64,000 bases of DNA from Bacillus sp. FJAT-25509. Lineage in GTDB: Bacteria; Bacillota; Bacilli; Bacillales; Bacillaceae_G. The stretch lies in assembly GCF_001420605.1 (NCBI RefSeq), contig NZ_LJIZ01000021.1:205856-269855 (forward strand). Reading direction: 5' to 3'. A program made the translations under genes and the position numbers. The notes under the pieces are model-generated. The model made no database searches and was not told where the DNA came from. It saw nothing but the letters and a program-made list of their open reading frames with translations. Positions 1-10,490 of this stretch are shown here, piece after piece (position 1 is the stretch's first letter; every line of letters begins with the position of its first letter).

Positions 1-696
1 CAACCTGGTGATGTATTGTTTATCGATGAAATTCACCGATTGCCTCGAACAGTAGAAGAAGTACTTTATCCAGCAATGGAAGACTTTTTCTTTGACATCG
101 TAATTGGAAAGGATGCAACTGCTAGGTCGGTAAGAATTGATTTGCCTCCATTTACATTAATAGGAGCAACAACAAGAGCAGGTCTCCTTTCCTCACCACT
201 TAGAGATCGTTTTGGAGTATTAAATCGATTAGAATTCTATACTGTTGAACAACTTGCATTGATCGTGAAAAGAACAGCAGAGTTATTCGGAATGGAAATT
301 GAAAATGACGCTGCTTCAGAAGTAGCTAGAAGATCTCGAGGTACCCCTCGAATTGCAAACCGTTTATTAAGAAGGGTAAGAGATTTTGCTCAAGTTCAAG
401 GAAGTGGAATCATTACCTTTGAAATAGCTAAAGACTCTTTAATTCAAATGCAGGTAGATGAAGCAGGTCTAGACCATATCGATCATAAATTGTTACTAGC
501 TATTATTGAGCGATTTAGAGGTGGTCCTGTTGGGGTTGATACGATTGCTGCTTCAATCGGGGAAGAGTCACAAACGATTGAAGATGTATATGAGCCATAT
601 TTACTTCAAATTGGCTTTCTTCAGCGGACTCCTAGGGGACGAATTGTTACTGATTTAACATACAAACATTTCGGGTTGCAGGTGCCGGAGCAATGA
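1..696 (+). CDS. ruvB: Holliday junction branch migration ATPase RuvB (5' end outside window)
   Basis: RuvB is the hexameric AAA+ motor that, with RuvA, drives branch migration of Holliday junctions in recombination and repair. The frame is open from base 1 and encodes the last 231 residues. About 100 N-terminal residues, including Walker A, lie upstream of the window. Visible parts are Walker B (LFIDEIHRL near the start), the sensor/arginine-finger stretch ([18 protein letters not shown]) and the C-terminal winged helix ([16 protein letters not shown] onward). The stop overlaps the start of the next gene (ATGA), so the two are translationally coupled. Identification is very secure. Confidence 0.97.
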   Translation, partial: QPGDVLFIDEIHRLPRTVEEVLYPAMEDFFFDIVIGKDATARSVRIDLPPFTLIGATTRAGLLSSPLRDRFGVLNRLEFYTVEQLALIVKRTAELFGMEIENDAASEVARRSRGTPRIANRLLRRVRDFAQVQGSGIITFEIAKDSLIQMQVDEAGLDHIDHKLLLAIIERFRGGPVGVDTIAASIGEESQTIEDVYEPYLLQIGFLQRTPRGRIVTDLTYKHFGLQVPEQ

Positions 697-890
697 TTGA
701 TTTGTCAAAAATTTTAATTACGTTAGGAATTATCTTACTAGTTGTTGGATTGTTTATTCGATTTGTTGGGAAACTTCCAGGCGATATTTTTATAAAAAAA
801 GGAAATGTATCGTTTTACTTTCCGATTGTAACTTGTATTATCATAAGTATTTTATTATCACTTATATTTTCATTATTTGGGAGAAAATAA
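693..890 (+). CDS. DUF2905 family small membrane protein
   Basis: A 65-residue protein with two predicted membrane helices (about residues 7-25 and 42-62) separated by the motif [13 protein letters not shown], which is typical of DUF2905 proteins. Function is unknown. The ATG overlaps the ruvB stop codon (ATGA), so it is probably co-transcribed and translationally coupled with ruvB. Genes of this family are often found between ruvB and queA in Bacillaceae, which supports the call. Nothing in the sequence suggests an enzymatic role. Confidence 0.85.
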   Translation: MIDLSKILITLGIILLVVGLFIRFVGKLPGDIFIKKGNVSFYFPIVTCIIISILLSLIFSLFGRK

Positions 891-977
891 GTGAGTAGAA
901 ATAAATAGAGTTTGGAAAAGGGAATTGTGGATAATCTCCCTTTCTCCTTACTCCTGAAATTTATGAGGTGTATAGAA

Positions 978-3166
<2,189 letters not shown>

Positions 3167-3193
3167 AATTTACATATTGAAAGGAAGATTAAG

Positions 3194-3466
3194 ATGGGTA
3201 ATGGTTTAATGGGGATTTTACCTCTAATATTAATGTTCATAGTTTTCTACTTCTTACTAATTCGTCCACAACAAAAGCGTCAAAAGCAAACAGCTTCTAT
3301 GCAAGCTGGAATTAGCAAAGGCGATATGGTTGTAACAATCGGTGGATTACACGGATTAGTTGATGCTGTTAACGAAGAAAATAATACAATTACATTAAAA
3401 ACTGCTGATGGATCACGTATGGTATTTGAAAAAAACGCAATTCGTGAAACAAGAAATCAAGCTTAA
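3194..3466 (+). CDS. yajC: Preprotein translocase accessory subunit YajC
   Basis: A 90-residue protein with one N-terminal membrane helix (about residues 4-22, IFYFLLIRPQQKRQK at its boundary) and a small soluble YajC domain containing GDMVVTIGGLHGLVDAV. YajC associates with SecDF and SecYEG. It is the last gene of the queA-tgt-yajC operon and is followed by a strong intrinsic terminator. secDF lies about 4 kb downstream. Confidence 0.95.
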   Translation: MGNGLMGILPLILMFIVFYFLLIRPQQKRQKQTASMQAGISKGDMVVTIGGLHGLVDAVNEENNTITLKTADGSRMVFEKNAIRETRNQA

Positions 3467-3489
3467 TTTTACTTAATTGTAGCGTAAGA

Positions 3490-3522
3490 AACGCTAGTTC
3501 CTTTTGGGAACTAGCGTTTTGT
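3490..3522 (+). terminator. Rho-independent terminator of the queA-tgt-yajC operon
   Basis: A perfect 12-bp stem (3490-3501 with 3507-3518, AACGCTAGTTCC) around a 5-base loop, followed by a T-rich tract, 23 bases after the yajC stop. Confidence 0.93.
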
Positions 3523-3580
3523 TTATTCTGTAAGAAATTTAAATTAAGTCTAAAGTGATTTAGATATAACTCAAAAAACT

Positions 3581-3964
3581 TTATTGATTATAAGATTTAT
3601 TACTTGCCGCATTCACTCCAAAAATTGACCCTAACATACAAACACCTAAGAAAATACCGTGATACATTATTTGTTCCTGTGAAAAAGTTCGATCATAGCC
3701 AAGAAACTGTACAAAAAATACAAAAATAGAATACGCTCCACTTGTTAATAATCCAAGAATCCAACCTTTTTCTTTCCCTTTCGCTCCTGTAACAAAACCA
3801 CCAATTAACATAACGATAAATGATAGGATAAGAGTAGTTGTTGTGACACTTGCTTCTGTAAGTGAAGTTAGTTTAAGTAATAATGATAAAATCAAACTAA
3901 TTGACAATACTAATAAAAGAATAGTTAAAAAGCCAAAAGAGACAGCTACAGCTGTTTTTTTCAT
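3581..3964 (-). CDS. TIGR04086 family membrane protein (YrzE-like)
   Basis: A 127-residue protein with four predicted membrane helices (about residues 7-30, 42-60, 68-90 and 102-120) and a GGFVTGAKGKEKGWILGLLTSG segment typical of the TIGR04086 family. It is encoded opposite to its neighbours. B. subtilis yrzE occupies the same interval between yajC and spoVB, so this is its likely orthologue. AAGGGGGA precedes the ATG. Function is unknown; synteny with SpoVB and SecDF hints at a membrane or envelope role, which is inference only. Confidence 0.8.
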   Translation of the reverse strand: MKKTAVAVSFGFLTILLLVLSISLILSLLLKLTSLTEASVTTTTLILSFIVMLIGGFVTGAKGKEKGWILGLLTSGAYSIFVFFVQFLGYDRTFSQEQIMYHGIFLGVCMLGSIFGVNAASNKSYNQ

Positions 3965-4187
3965 TCATATTCCCCCTTGTACACTCTTTTAATACAAGCA
4001 TATTCATGAGATGAATTTTTAGAATACTTATAGGGCAATTACAAATAGTAAAATTATGAACAAAATTCTACTATTATTTTCTTTATGGGAAATTAGTAGG
4101 GTTTGGATTCATATTTACAGGTGTCAGTGCTAGCTTAAGATCAATTTTTTTGAAAATCAACAAGTTTTGGATGTGAGGGTAAGTAAA

Positions 4188-4838
4188 ATGGAATTAGGTT
4201 CTATGACGATTCGTACCATTTTAATCTATTTAATTATTGCATTTTTCTTTCGGATAATGGGTAAGAGAGAAATAGGTGAGTTAAGTTTATTAGATCTAGT
4301 CGTTTATATTTTATTAACTGAAATAGCAGCAATCGGGATCGAAAACCATAATGATCCGATCGTAAAAGTAATCTATCCAATGTTTTTAATTGTAGTTATC
4401 CAAATAATTTTTTCTTTAATTTCGCTAAAAAGTGTTAAGTTTAGAAAAATATTAGATGGACATCCTGTATTAATCATTAGTAAAGGTAAAGTTTTAGAGA
4501 AAGAGATGAAAAAACAAAGATACACATTTGACGACCTATTACTCCAACTAAGAGAAAAGGATATTGGAGATGTACGGGATGTTGACTATGCATTACTAGA
4601 ACCTACAGGGAAATTATCAATATTTAAAAAGGAAATAAACGGTGATATAAATTATAGCTCACTCACATTTCCACTAATATTAGATGGCATCGTACAAGAA
4701 GATAATTTAAATCAGTATCATAAAGATAAACAGTGGTTATTAGAAGAGTTAAAAAAACATGGATATGATGAATTCAAACAAGTATCTTATTGTAGCTTAC
4801 GAGGAGGAGAAATATTTTTTGATAAGAAAGACGAATAA
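4188..4838 (+). CDS. DUF421 family membrane protein (YrbG/YetF type)
   Basis: A 216-residue protein: three membrane helices in the first 85 residues (RTILIYLIIAFFFRIMGKREIGELSLLDLVVYILLTEIAA), then a cytosolic domain with the family motif DDLLLQLREKDIGDVRDVDYALLEPTGKLSIF. Related YetF/YrbG proteins are spore or envelope associated in B. subtilis. GAGGG lies before ATG 4188; the in-frame ATG at 4167 has no ribosome binding site. The stop is followed by an element that split this gene's terminator into two copies. The biochemical role is unknown. Confidence 0.85.
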   Translation: MELGSMTIRTILIYLIIAFFFRIMGKREIGELSLLDLVVYILLTEIAAIGIENHNDPIVKVIYPMFLIVVIQIIFSLISLKSVKFRKILDGHPVLIISKGKVLEKEMKKQRYTFDDLLLQLREKDIGDVRDVDYALLEPTGKLSIFKKEINGDINYSSLTFPLILDGIVQEDNLNQYHKDKQWLLEELKKHGYDEFKQVSYCSLRGGEIFFDKKDE

Positions 4839-4857
4839 TTTAGGATTTAGAAATATC

Positions 4858-4880
4858 AGTATCCTGCAGTGGAAATTAAC
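4858..4880 (+). repeat. Fragment of the GC-rich core repeat (3' end only)
   Basis: A 23-base stretch just after the DUF421 gene that matches the 3' end of the core repeat (CCTGYAGTGGAAATYAAC) at nearly every base. It lies outside the flanking direct repeat of the element beginning at 4907, so it is a remnant of a separate, older copy. Confidence 0.55.
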
Positions 4881-4906
4881 TAACATATACATAAAAGAAA
4901 ATTAAT

Positions 4907-5472
4907 AAACCACAAAGAACATTTAATTACTTTGTGGCTTCAGAGTTTTGAAATATAAAACGGTCAGTAACAAGACGTACATTAAGTGAACATTTTAATG
5001 ATTAAATTATCAATTTTGGTGAGAAATTAATGATTTTAAATGTTAATATGTTTGAGCAGTTTTATAGATCAATGAACTCTAGTAATTGATTATTATTGAT
5101 TAGTTAAAAATATATAAGGGCTGACTTATAGAAAAACAATTTCAAATGATTATTATAATACGTTGGTGTTCGATCTTAATTGACCTACATATTGATTAAC
5201 AAACTTTTATGCTACCCTTAGTAAAGGATTTTAAATTAGATTTTTTAGTGTGAACTTTTTTTGATGAAAAAGTTGATTGGAGCGGATGTTGCTCGACTCC
5301 TATGGGATTAGCGGGAAGGCTGAGACCCCGCTAAAGAATCTCGCCCCATGGAAAGCGAGCATCCTGTAGTGGAAATCAACATCAATCAACTCCTTTACGA
5401 AAATTTGATAACTAGTTTACAAAAGTGTTTTTCAACAGAGTGAAACCACAAAGTACATTAATTACTTTGTGG
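4907..5472 (+). mobile_element. Terminator-associated ~500-bp non-coding element, copy 1
   Basis: A 505-bp insert (4938-5442) flanked by near-identical 31/30-bp repeats (4907-4937 and 5443-5472). Each repeat is a complete hairpin with an 8-bp stem CCACAAAG/CTTTGTGG. The hairpin looks like the terminator between the DUF421 gene and the convergent spoVB gene; only the right copy keeps a T-tract (GTGGTTTTGTT). Imperfect terminal inverted repeats lie just inside (CAGAGTTTTGAAATA on the left, CTCTGTTGAAAAA on the right read inward). The insert has no coding capacity and carries the GC-rich core at 5272-5380. Its 350-bp left arm is homologous to the long arms of copies 3 and 4 in reverse orientation. 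Confidence 0.75.
5272..5380 (+). repeat. GC-rich imperfect palindromic core repeat, copy 1
   Basis: A 109-bp unit running from GTTGATTGGAG to GTGGAAATCAAC. Its ends pair (TTGATT with AATCAA), GCTCG pairs with CGAGC and CTATGGG with CCCATGG, so the transcript could fold into one long interrupted hairpin. Much richer in GC than the surrounding sequence. This is the reference orientation for the family. Confidence 0.85.
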
Positions 5473-5477
5473 TTTTG
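5443..5477. terminator. Shared terminator hairpin between DUF421 gene and spoVB (right duplicate)
   Basis: Hairpin CCACAAAG (5446-5453) with CTTTGTGG (5465-5472), followed by TTTTGTT on the plus strand. It lies 28 bp beyond the spoVB stop on the minus strand and also forms the right-hand flank of the copy 1 element. Confidence 0.7.
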
Positions 5478-5499
5478 TTATGATCTATTCTATTGTCCA

Positions 5500-7056
5500 T
5501 TATCTTGTAATTAACTTTTTAAAGAATGGGATTCGAATGATCTCATCTTTCTTAACTAGATTAAATAATAGAATTAATAAGATATACATTAAAGTGACAA
5601 CCGAAATACTTGCTAAGGTTTGTACTAATAATGAGGATGAAAAAACTACGTATTCTTTGATGAATTTTCCGACATAAATACAAATTCCTAAAATGACTAG
5701 ACAATAAACATAATCCTTAACGAAAATTGAAAAGTTGATGGCTTTTAATACAGTGAAATAGTGAAGTACCGTTATTGTTACAATACTAATATTCATAGCT
5801 AACGCAACACCGTTAATACCAAACTTTGGATTTGTAGCTAGTAATAAAATACTAGCAATTTTAACGACCGAACCGACAAAGCTATTAATCATGGCTGAAT
5901 TTGCAAGATTAAGTGCCTGCAATACAGCTTGTAGTGGTCCTTGGAAATAGTAAAAAATAAAGCAAGGTGCTAAAAGTAATATAAAATTTGTAGCTTGGTC
6001 ACTTTTGTACATTAGTGTTAAAATCGGTGAGGCAAAGACGTATAAAATAACAACAGACCAACCACCCGCAATCATTGAGTAGCGTAGTGCTTGCTGCAAT
6101 CTTCTTTCAACAGTTACACGATCTTTTTTGGCCATTGCTTCACTAATCGCTGGCACAAGTGCTGTAGATAGTGCATAAGTAATAAACGCTGGTAAAAGTA
6201 ATAGAGGTAAAGCATATCCTGCAAGCAATCCATATTGTTTAGTTGCAACAGCTGCGGTTACCCCTGCAATCGCTAAACTTTGTGAGACAACTATTGGTTC
6301 TAAAAACATTGATATTGAACCAATTAAACGACTTCCAGTTGTTGGTAGAGCAATACTTAATAGGTCGCTAAGAGTTTTTCTTCCATCTTTAATATTGTTC
6401 TTAAATCCAGAAATGAACTTTGCATTTTTTTCTTTCTTAAAAACATAAAGCATATAAATTAAAGAAGCTAATTCCCCTAATACAGAAGAGATAATGGCGC
6501 CACTAGCGGCAAATTCAACTCCATATGGTAAAAAAGTTTTAGTACAAACTGCAACTAGTACTATACGAACAACTTGTTCAATAACTTGGGAAAAGGAAGA
6601 AGGTCGCATATTCTGAACGCCTTGAAAATATCCACGTAATACTGATGAAATAGCAATAATTGGAACAACTGGTGCGATGGCAATTAGTGGGTACATAGTC
6701 CTTTCGTCCGTTAATAAGTTTTTAGCAATATAAGGGGATAAAAATATCATTGCTGTTGTAAAAATAATACTTAATATGCCAGTTATTGACATTGATACAG
6801 CTAAAATCTTTTTTATCCGATCTTGTCTATTTTGAGCAACTGCTTCTGCAATTAATTTTGAGATGGCAATTGGTAAGCCGAGCTGTGTAAGCGTCATGAC
6901 CAAAAATAGTGTCGGGACTGCCATCATAAATAATCCTACGCCTTCTTCACCCATTATTCTTGCTACAACAATACGATTAAAAAACCCTAAAATTCTTGTG
7001 ATGAGCCCTGCAATAAGTAAAAAAAACGTTCCTCTTAAAAACGTTTGCTTTGTCAT
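5500..7056 (-). CDS. spoVB: Stage V sporulation protein B, MOP-family lipid flippase
   Basis: SpoVB belongs to the polysaccharide/MurJ-like MOP superfamily and is needed for spore cortex synthesis, probably moving lipid-linked peptidoglycan precursor across the forespore membrane. The 518-residue product has about 14 membrane helices. Its N-terminus (MTKQTFLRGTFFLLIAGLIT, then IGEEGVGL-type residues and LTQLGLPIAISKLIAEA) closely resembles B. subtilis SpoVB. I placed the start at 7056 because GAAGGTGG lies 8 bases upstream; the open frame continues 24 codons further with no ribosome binding site. Position between yrzE and comN matches B. subtilis. Confidence 0.93.
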   Translation of the reverse strand: MTKQTFLRGTFFLLIAGLITRILGFFNRIVVARIMGEEGVGLFMMAVPTLFLVMTLTQLGLPIAISKLIAEAVAQNRQDRIKKILAVSMSITGILSIIFTTAMIFLSPYIAKNLLTDERTMYPLIAIAPVVPIIAISSVLRGYFQGVQNMRPSSFSQVIEQVVRIVLVAVCTKTFLPYGVEFAASGAIISSVLGELASLIYMLYVFKKEKNAKFISGFKNNIKDGRKTLSDLLSIALPTTGSRLIGSISMFLEPIVVSQSLAIAGVTAAVATKQYGLLAGYALPLLLLPAFITYALSTALVPAISEAMAKKDRVTVERRLQQALRYSMIAGGWSVVILYVFASPILTLMYKSDQATNFILLLAPCFIFYYFQGPLQAVLQALNLANSAMINSFVGSVVKIASILLLATNPKFGINGVALAMNISIVTITVLHYFTVLKAINFSIFVKDYVYCLVILGICIYVGKFIKEYVVFSSSLLVQTLASISVVTLMYILLILLFNLVKKDEIIRIPFFKKLITR

Positions 7057-7212
7057 TACTTTTACCACCTTCTCAAACAGCCTAGAATGATTTACAATTA
7101 TATATATGCTATAAATGTAGGCAAGCATGACAAGTTAGTTCAACATCTAGGAAATGAATATGAAGGTCTAAAATCATTTTTCTAAAAATACAGAAAATTA
7201 GGGGGGAAGAGT

Positions 7213-7491
7213 ATGTCGACTTTTCATCAACAAGCTGCAGAATTTAAACCTAAGCTACAGGTAGTAATTGAAAGTAAACTGGATGAATTTAGAATGCTTG
7301 GATTCGATACTGTCAGTGAGGATGGCTTATGGGAATGCCTCGAAAGAACCATATGGCGAAAGAAAGAGGACGAACCAAAGCTTTTTCAACTAGTAGAAGA
7401 CATACTCTCATTAACTGTAAACGATTATATGAATTATATTCGAATCGAAGCATTTAAATCACCTACTTGGCAGTTTGGGGAGTCAGTTTAA
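7213..7491 (+). CDS. comN: Post-transcriptional regulator ComN
   Basis: A 92-residue protein of the ComN (YrzD) family. In B. subtilis ComN acts post-transcriptionally on comE late-competence mRNA together with DivIVA at poles and septa. The family signature is visible in the stretch VSEDGLWECLERTIWRKK and in the C-terminal segment around LSLTVNDYMNYIRIEA. Ribosome binding site GGGGGGAAGAG precedes the ATG. It lies divergent from spoVB and directly upstream of secDF, as in B. subtilis. Whether this strain uses it for competence cannot be told here. Confidence 0.87.
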   Translation: MSTFHQQAAEFKPKLQVVIESKLDEFRMLGFDTVSEDGLWECLERTIWRKKEDEPKLFQLVEDILSLTVNDYMNYIRIEAFKSPTWQFGESV

Positions 7492-7498
7492 CCATTAA

Positions 7499-7528
7499 TT
7501 GACAATAAAAAAATTGCATTTGTATAAT
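7499..7528 (+). promoter_or_regulatory. SigmaA-type promoter of secDF
   Basis: -35 TTGACA (7499-7504), an 18-base spacer, -10 TATAAT (7523-7528) preceded by TTG. It lies 65 bases before the secDF start, just after comN. Confidence 0.8.
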
Positions 7529-7593
7529 ATAAGAATGAAAACATACCATTTTCGTACTAGAACTTGAACTAGTTAGAGGAGGAAATTCACAAC

Positions 7594-9831
7594 ATGGTGA
7601 AGCGTAACAGAATTGTTGCCTTCTTCTTAATTATTGCTGTATTAGCAGCAGTAATCGGCACAACTGTATTTGGTACCGCGAATAATATTAAGCTTGGTCT
7701 AGATTTACAGGGCGGGTTTGAGGTGCTTTACAAAGTTAAGCCGATTAAGAAAAGCGACAAAATTAACAAAAATGTTTTAGTAAGTACAGCAAAAGCTCTT
7801 GAAAAACGTGTAAACGTATTAGGAGTAAGTGAACCAAACATTCAAATCGAAGGGAAAGATCGTATACGTGTACAATTAGCTGGTGTAAAAGATCAAGCTA
7901 AAGCACGTGATATTCTTTCTACTGAAGCGAATTTAACAATTCGTGACGTAAATGATAAGGTTCTGATGACTGGAGCGGATTTAAAAGAAGGCGCTTCAAA
8001 GCAAACATTTGACCAAATGGGTAAACCAAGTGTATCAATTACATTTAAGGATGCTTCTAAGGTTAAAGATGTTACAAGTAAAGTATTAAAAATGGGTGCT
8101 CCAAATAATATGATGGTTATTTGGTTAGATTTCAAAGAAGGACAAGACTCTTTCAAAAAGGAATCTGCAAAAGCAAAACCTAAATTCTTATCTGCAGCTA
8201 GTGTAAATCAAGTATTTACAGATGATTCACTTTCTATTGTAGGCTCTACATTTACGGTTGAAAGTGCAAAAGAACTATCAGACTTATTAAATGCAGGGGC
8301 ACTTCCAGTACACCTTAAAGAAATGTATTCAACATCAATCGGTGCAAAATTTGGTACAGATGCTCTTCATGAAACAATTTTTGCTGGAATTATTGGTGTG
8401 GCAGTAATTTTCTTATTTATGCTTTATTTCTATCGCTTACCAGGTTTAATCGCAAGCATCATGTTAATGGCATATACTTACGTAACATTACTAGTATTTG
8501 ACGGCATGAATGCAGTATTAACACTTCCGGGTATAGCTGCATTAATACTTGGTGTTGGTATTGCAGTAGATAATAATATCATTACCTTTGAGAGATTGAA
8601 GGACGAGCTAAAACTAGGGAAATCAGTTGCATCGGCGTATCGTGCTGGTAATCAGCGTTCATTTGGCACGATTTTTGATGCTAATATTACAACTCTACTT
8701 GCTGCTGTAGTATTGTTCTCATTCGGTACAAGCTCAGTAAAAGGATTTGCAACAAGTTTAATTGTAAGTATTTTAGTAAGCTTTTTAACTGCAGTATTCG
8801 GTACTCGTCTATTACTTTCTTTATTAGTTCAAAGTCGTTACTTAAATAATAAGAAAACATGGTTTGGTATTAAACAAAGTGAAATTCTTGGTTTAAATCA
8901 TAACCTAGCACATCCTCCTACAAAATATGATAAAGTCGATTTTGTAAGTGTAGGTCGAAAATTTGTTTATTTTTCAATTGTTACAGTAGTTGTCGGTGTT
9001 ATTCTACTTTCTATTTTCCGATTAAATTTAGGAATTGATTTTGCAAGTGGTACACGTGTAACATTTGAATCAAAATCAGCCGTTACAAAACAAGTTGTTA
9101 ATGATGAGATTTCAAAATTGAACTTGAAGCCAGAAAGTATTACTATTTCAACAAATGATGCAAAAACAGGTTCAATCGTATTTAAAGGCGTATTAACAAA
9201 AAATCAAATTAATGATTTGAAAAAAGATTTTACGACTAAATTTGGGGTAGAACCAAACGTAAGTACTGTTGATCCAGTAGTTGGTAGAGAATTAGCAGCT
9301 AATGCCGTTAAAGCATTGATTATCGCGTCAGCAGGTATCATTCTTTACGTATCATTACGTTTCCAATTCTCATATGCAATTGCTTCAGTAATTGCCCTAC
9401 TACATGATGCATTCTTCATTGTTGTAGTGTTTAGTATTTTTAGATTAGAAGTAGATATAACTTTCATCGCAGCGGTTCTAACGATTGTTGGTTATTCGAT
9501 TAATGACTCGATCGTTACATTTGACCGAGTACGTGAAAATATGAAGCTTAAGAAGAAAATTCGTTCTAGAGAAGAATTGAAACAAGTTGTAAATGAATCA
9601 ATTCGTCAAACTTTAGGCCGATCTGTTAAAACAGTTCTTACTGTACTATTAGCAGTACTTGCATTGCTTATATTCGGAAGTCATGCAATTCTTAACTTCT
9701 CACTTGCATTATTAATAGGTTTAGTTGTTGGAACATATTCTTCAATCTTTATCGCTTCACAAATTTGGTTATTTATTAAAGGTCGCCAACTTGATAAAAA
9801 CCAAGTAATTGATGTTGAAGAAGCTAAATAA
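7594..9831 (+). CDS. secDF: Fused protein translocase subunit SecDF
   Basis: SecDF uses the proton gradient to help pull preproteins through SecYEG on the outer face. This 745-residue protein fuses SecD and SecF, as in B. subtilis. The N-terminal helix (residues 8-27) is followed by LGLDLQGGFEVLYKVKP, the external P1 domain (about 35-240), the first RND helix bundle with GVGIAVDNNIITFERLKDEL, and the SecF half from about 450 (NLGIDFASGTRVTFES; GYSINDSIVTFDRVREN). Ribosome binding site AGGAGGAAA. Its terminator forms the left flank of an element copy. Confidence 0.97.
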   Translation: MVKRNRIVAFFLIIAVLAAVIGTTVFGTANNIKLGLDLQGGFEVLYKVKPIKKSDKINKNVLVSTAKALEKRVNVLGVSEPNIQIEGKDRIRVQLAGVKDQAKARDILSTEANLTIRDVNDKVLMTGADLKEGASKQTFDQMGKPSVSITFKDASKVKDVTSKVLKMGAPNNMMVIWLDFKEGQDSFKKESAKAKPKFLSAASVNQVFTDDSLSIVGSTFTVESAKELSDLLNAGALPVHLKEMYSTSIGAKFGTDALHETIFAGIIGVAVIFLFMLYFYRLPGLIASIMLMAYTYVTLLVFDGMNAVLTLPGIAALILGVGIAVDNNIITFERLKDELKLGKSVASAYRAGNQRSFGTIFDANITTLLAAVVLFSFGTSSVKGFATSLIVSILVSFLTAVFGTRLLLSLLVQSRYLNNKKTWFGIKQSEILGLNHNLAHPPTKYDKVDFVSVGRKFVYFSIVTVVVGVILLSIFRLNLGIDFASGTRVTFESKSAVTKQVVNDEISKLNLKPESITISTNDAKTGSIVFKGVLTKNQINDLKKDFTTKFGVEPNVSTVDPVVGRELAANAVKALIIASAGIILYVSLRFQFSYAIASVIALLHDAFFIVVVFSIFRLEVDITFIAAVLTIVGYSINDSIVTFDRVRENMKLKKKIRSREELKQVVNESIRQTLGRSVKTVLTVLLAVLALLIFGSHAILNFSLALLIGLVVGTYSSIFIASQIWLFIKGRQLDKNQVIDVEEAK

Positions 9832-9833
9832 TT

Positions 9834-9870
9834 AAAAAGAGTATAAGCTCATGCTTATACTCTTTTTTTC
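9834..9870 (+). terminator. Rho-independent terminator of secDF (left duplicate)
   Basis: Hairpin AGAGTATAAG ... CTTATACTCT (9838-9862) followed by seven T residues, starting 3 bases after the secDF stop. The same hairpin is repeated at 10361-10391. Confidence 0.9.
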
Positions 9871-9916
9871 ATGTTAGCGAAAAAAAGAATTTATCAATTA
9901 AAAAAGTAAGGTCTTT

Positions 9917-10048
9917 TTGATTTCCACTACAGAATGCTCGCTTTCCGTGGGGCGAGATTCTTGAGCCTCCTCGTCACGTACGTTCCTGCGGGGTCTCAGC
10001 CTTCCCGCATCTCCCACAGGAGTCGAGCACCCTTTCATTCCAATCAAC
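9917..10048 (-). repeat. GC-rich core repeat, copy 2
   Basis: A 132-bp unit, reverse orientation. It includes the segment GAGGCTCAAG-type plus CGTACGTGACGAGG (minus strand) that is absent from copy 1, and retains TCGACTCCTGTGGGA, GGCTGAGACCCCGC and AAAGCGAGCATTCTGTAGTG. Confidence 0.85.
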
Positions 10049-10490
10049 TCCTCATCAAAAAAGTTTATCTTTAAGAATTTTGGAATAATCTTTTAGAGAA
10101 AGTGCAAATAAAAGAACATTTCTTTAATAATTAGGAAAACTATAAATAAGGCCATTGAATCATGAAGAAAGAGAAAAAACAAAGGAATTGAAGAAATTAC
10201 ATAAAATCAAAAAATAAAAATAAATCTTCTTCTTAATTTGTGTTCATAGATTGGTTTAAACTTTTTAACAAACAATATTACATAACTAAAATCAACCCAA
10301 CATATCAAAAAAATTTAGTGTTCCATTTTTCAATTGAATATATTTTATTTATAAACGTTGAAAAATAGTATAGGCTCATGCTTATACTCTTCTTGTATTA
10401 AATTCATTATGATTTGAAGATAATAATATAATGTGTTAATAATGATTAGTGTATTTTTTAGAGTTAGAAAAAGGGAAGTAGGTAAAGTAT

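Larger units (their letters stand above)
9834..10391 (-). mobile_element. Terminator-associated ~500-bp non-coding element, copy 2
   Basis: A 496-bp insert (9865-10360) flanked by 31-bp direct repeats (9834-9864 and 10361-10391) that differ at two positions. The repeats are the secDF terminator hairpin (AGTATAAGCTCATGCTTATACT type). The left copy keeps its T-tract; the right one has drifted to CTTCTTG. The GC-rich core is at 9917-10048 on the minus strand. The long arm (10049-10360) is AT-rich and non-coding, and does not visibly match the arms of copies 1, 3 and 4 beyond CATCAAAAAAGT next to the core, so this looks like a divergent subtype of the same length. Confidence 0.75.

Noticed and set aside
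912-977. N-terminal extension of queA to 912
   Set aside because: No ribosome binding site; the extension does not match QueA and GAGGTG fits the ATG at 978.
5272-5380. Group IIC intron as explanation for the elements at terminators
   Set aside because: Such introns insert next to terminators but do not duplicate them, are longer, and I see no domain V or reverse transcriptase. The paired hairpins argue for a target-duplicating DNA transposition event.
5480-5677. 65-codon frame opposite the end of spoVB
   Set aside because: Antisense shadow of the spoVB coding sequence, no ribosome binding site.
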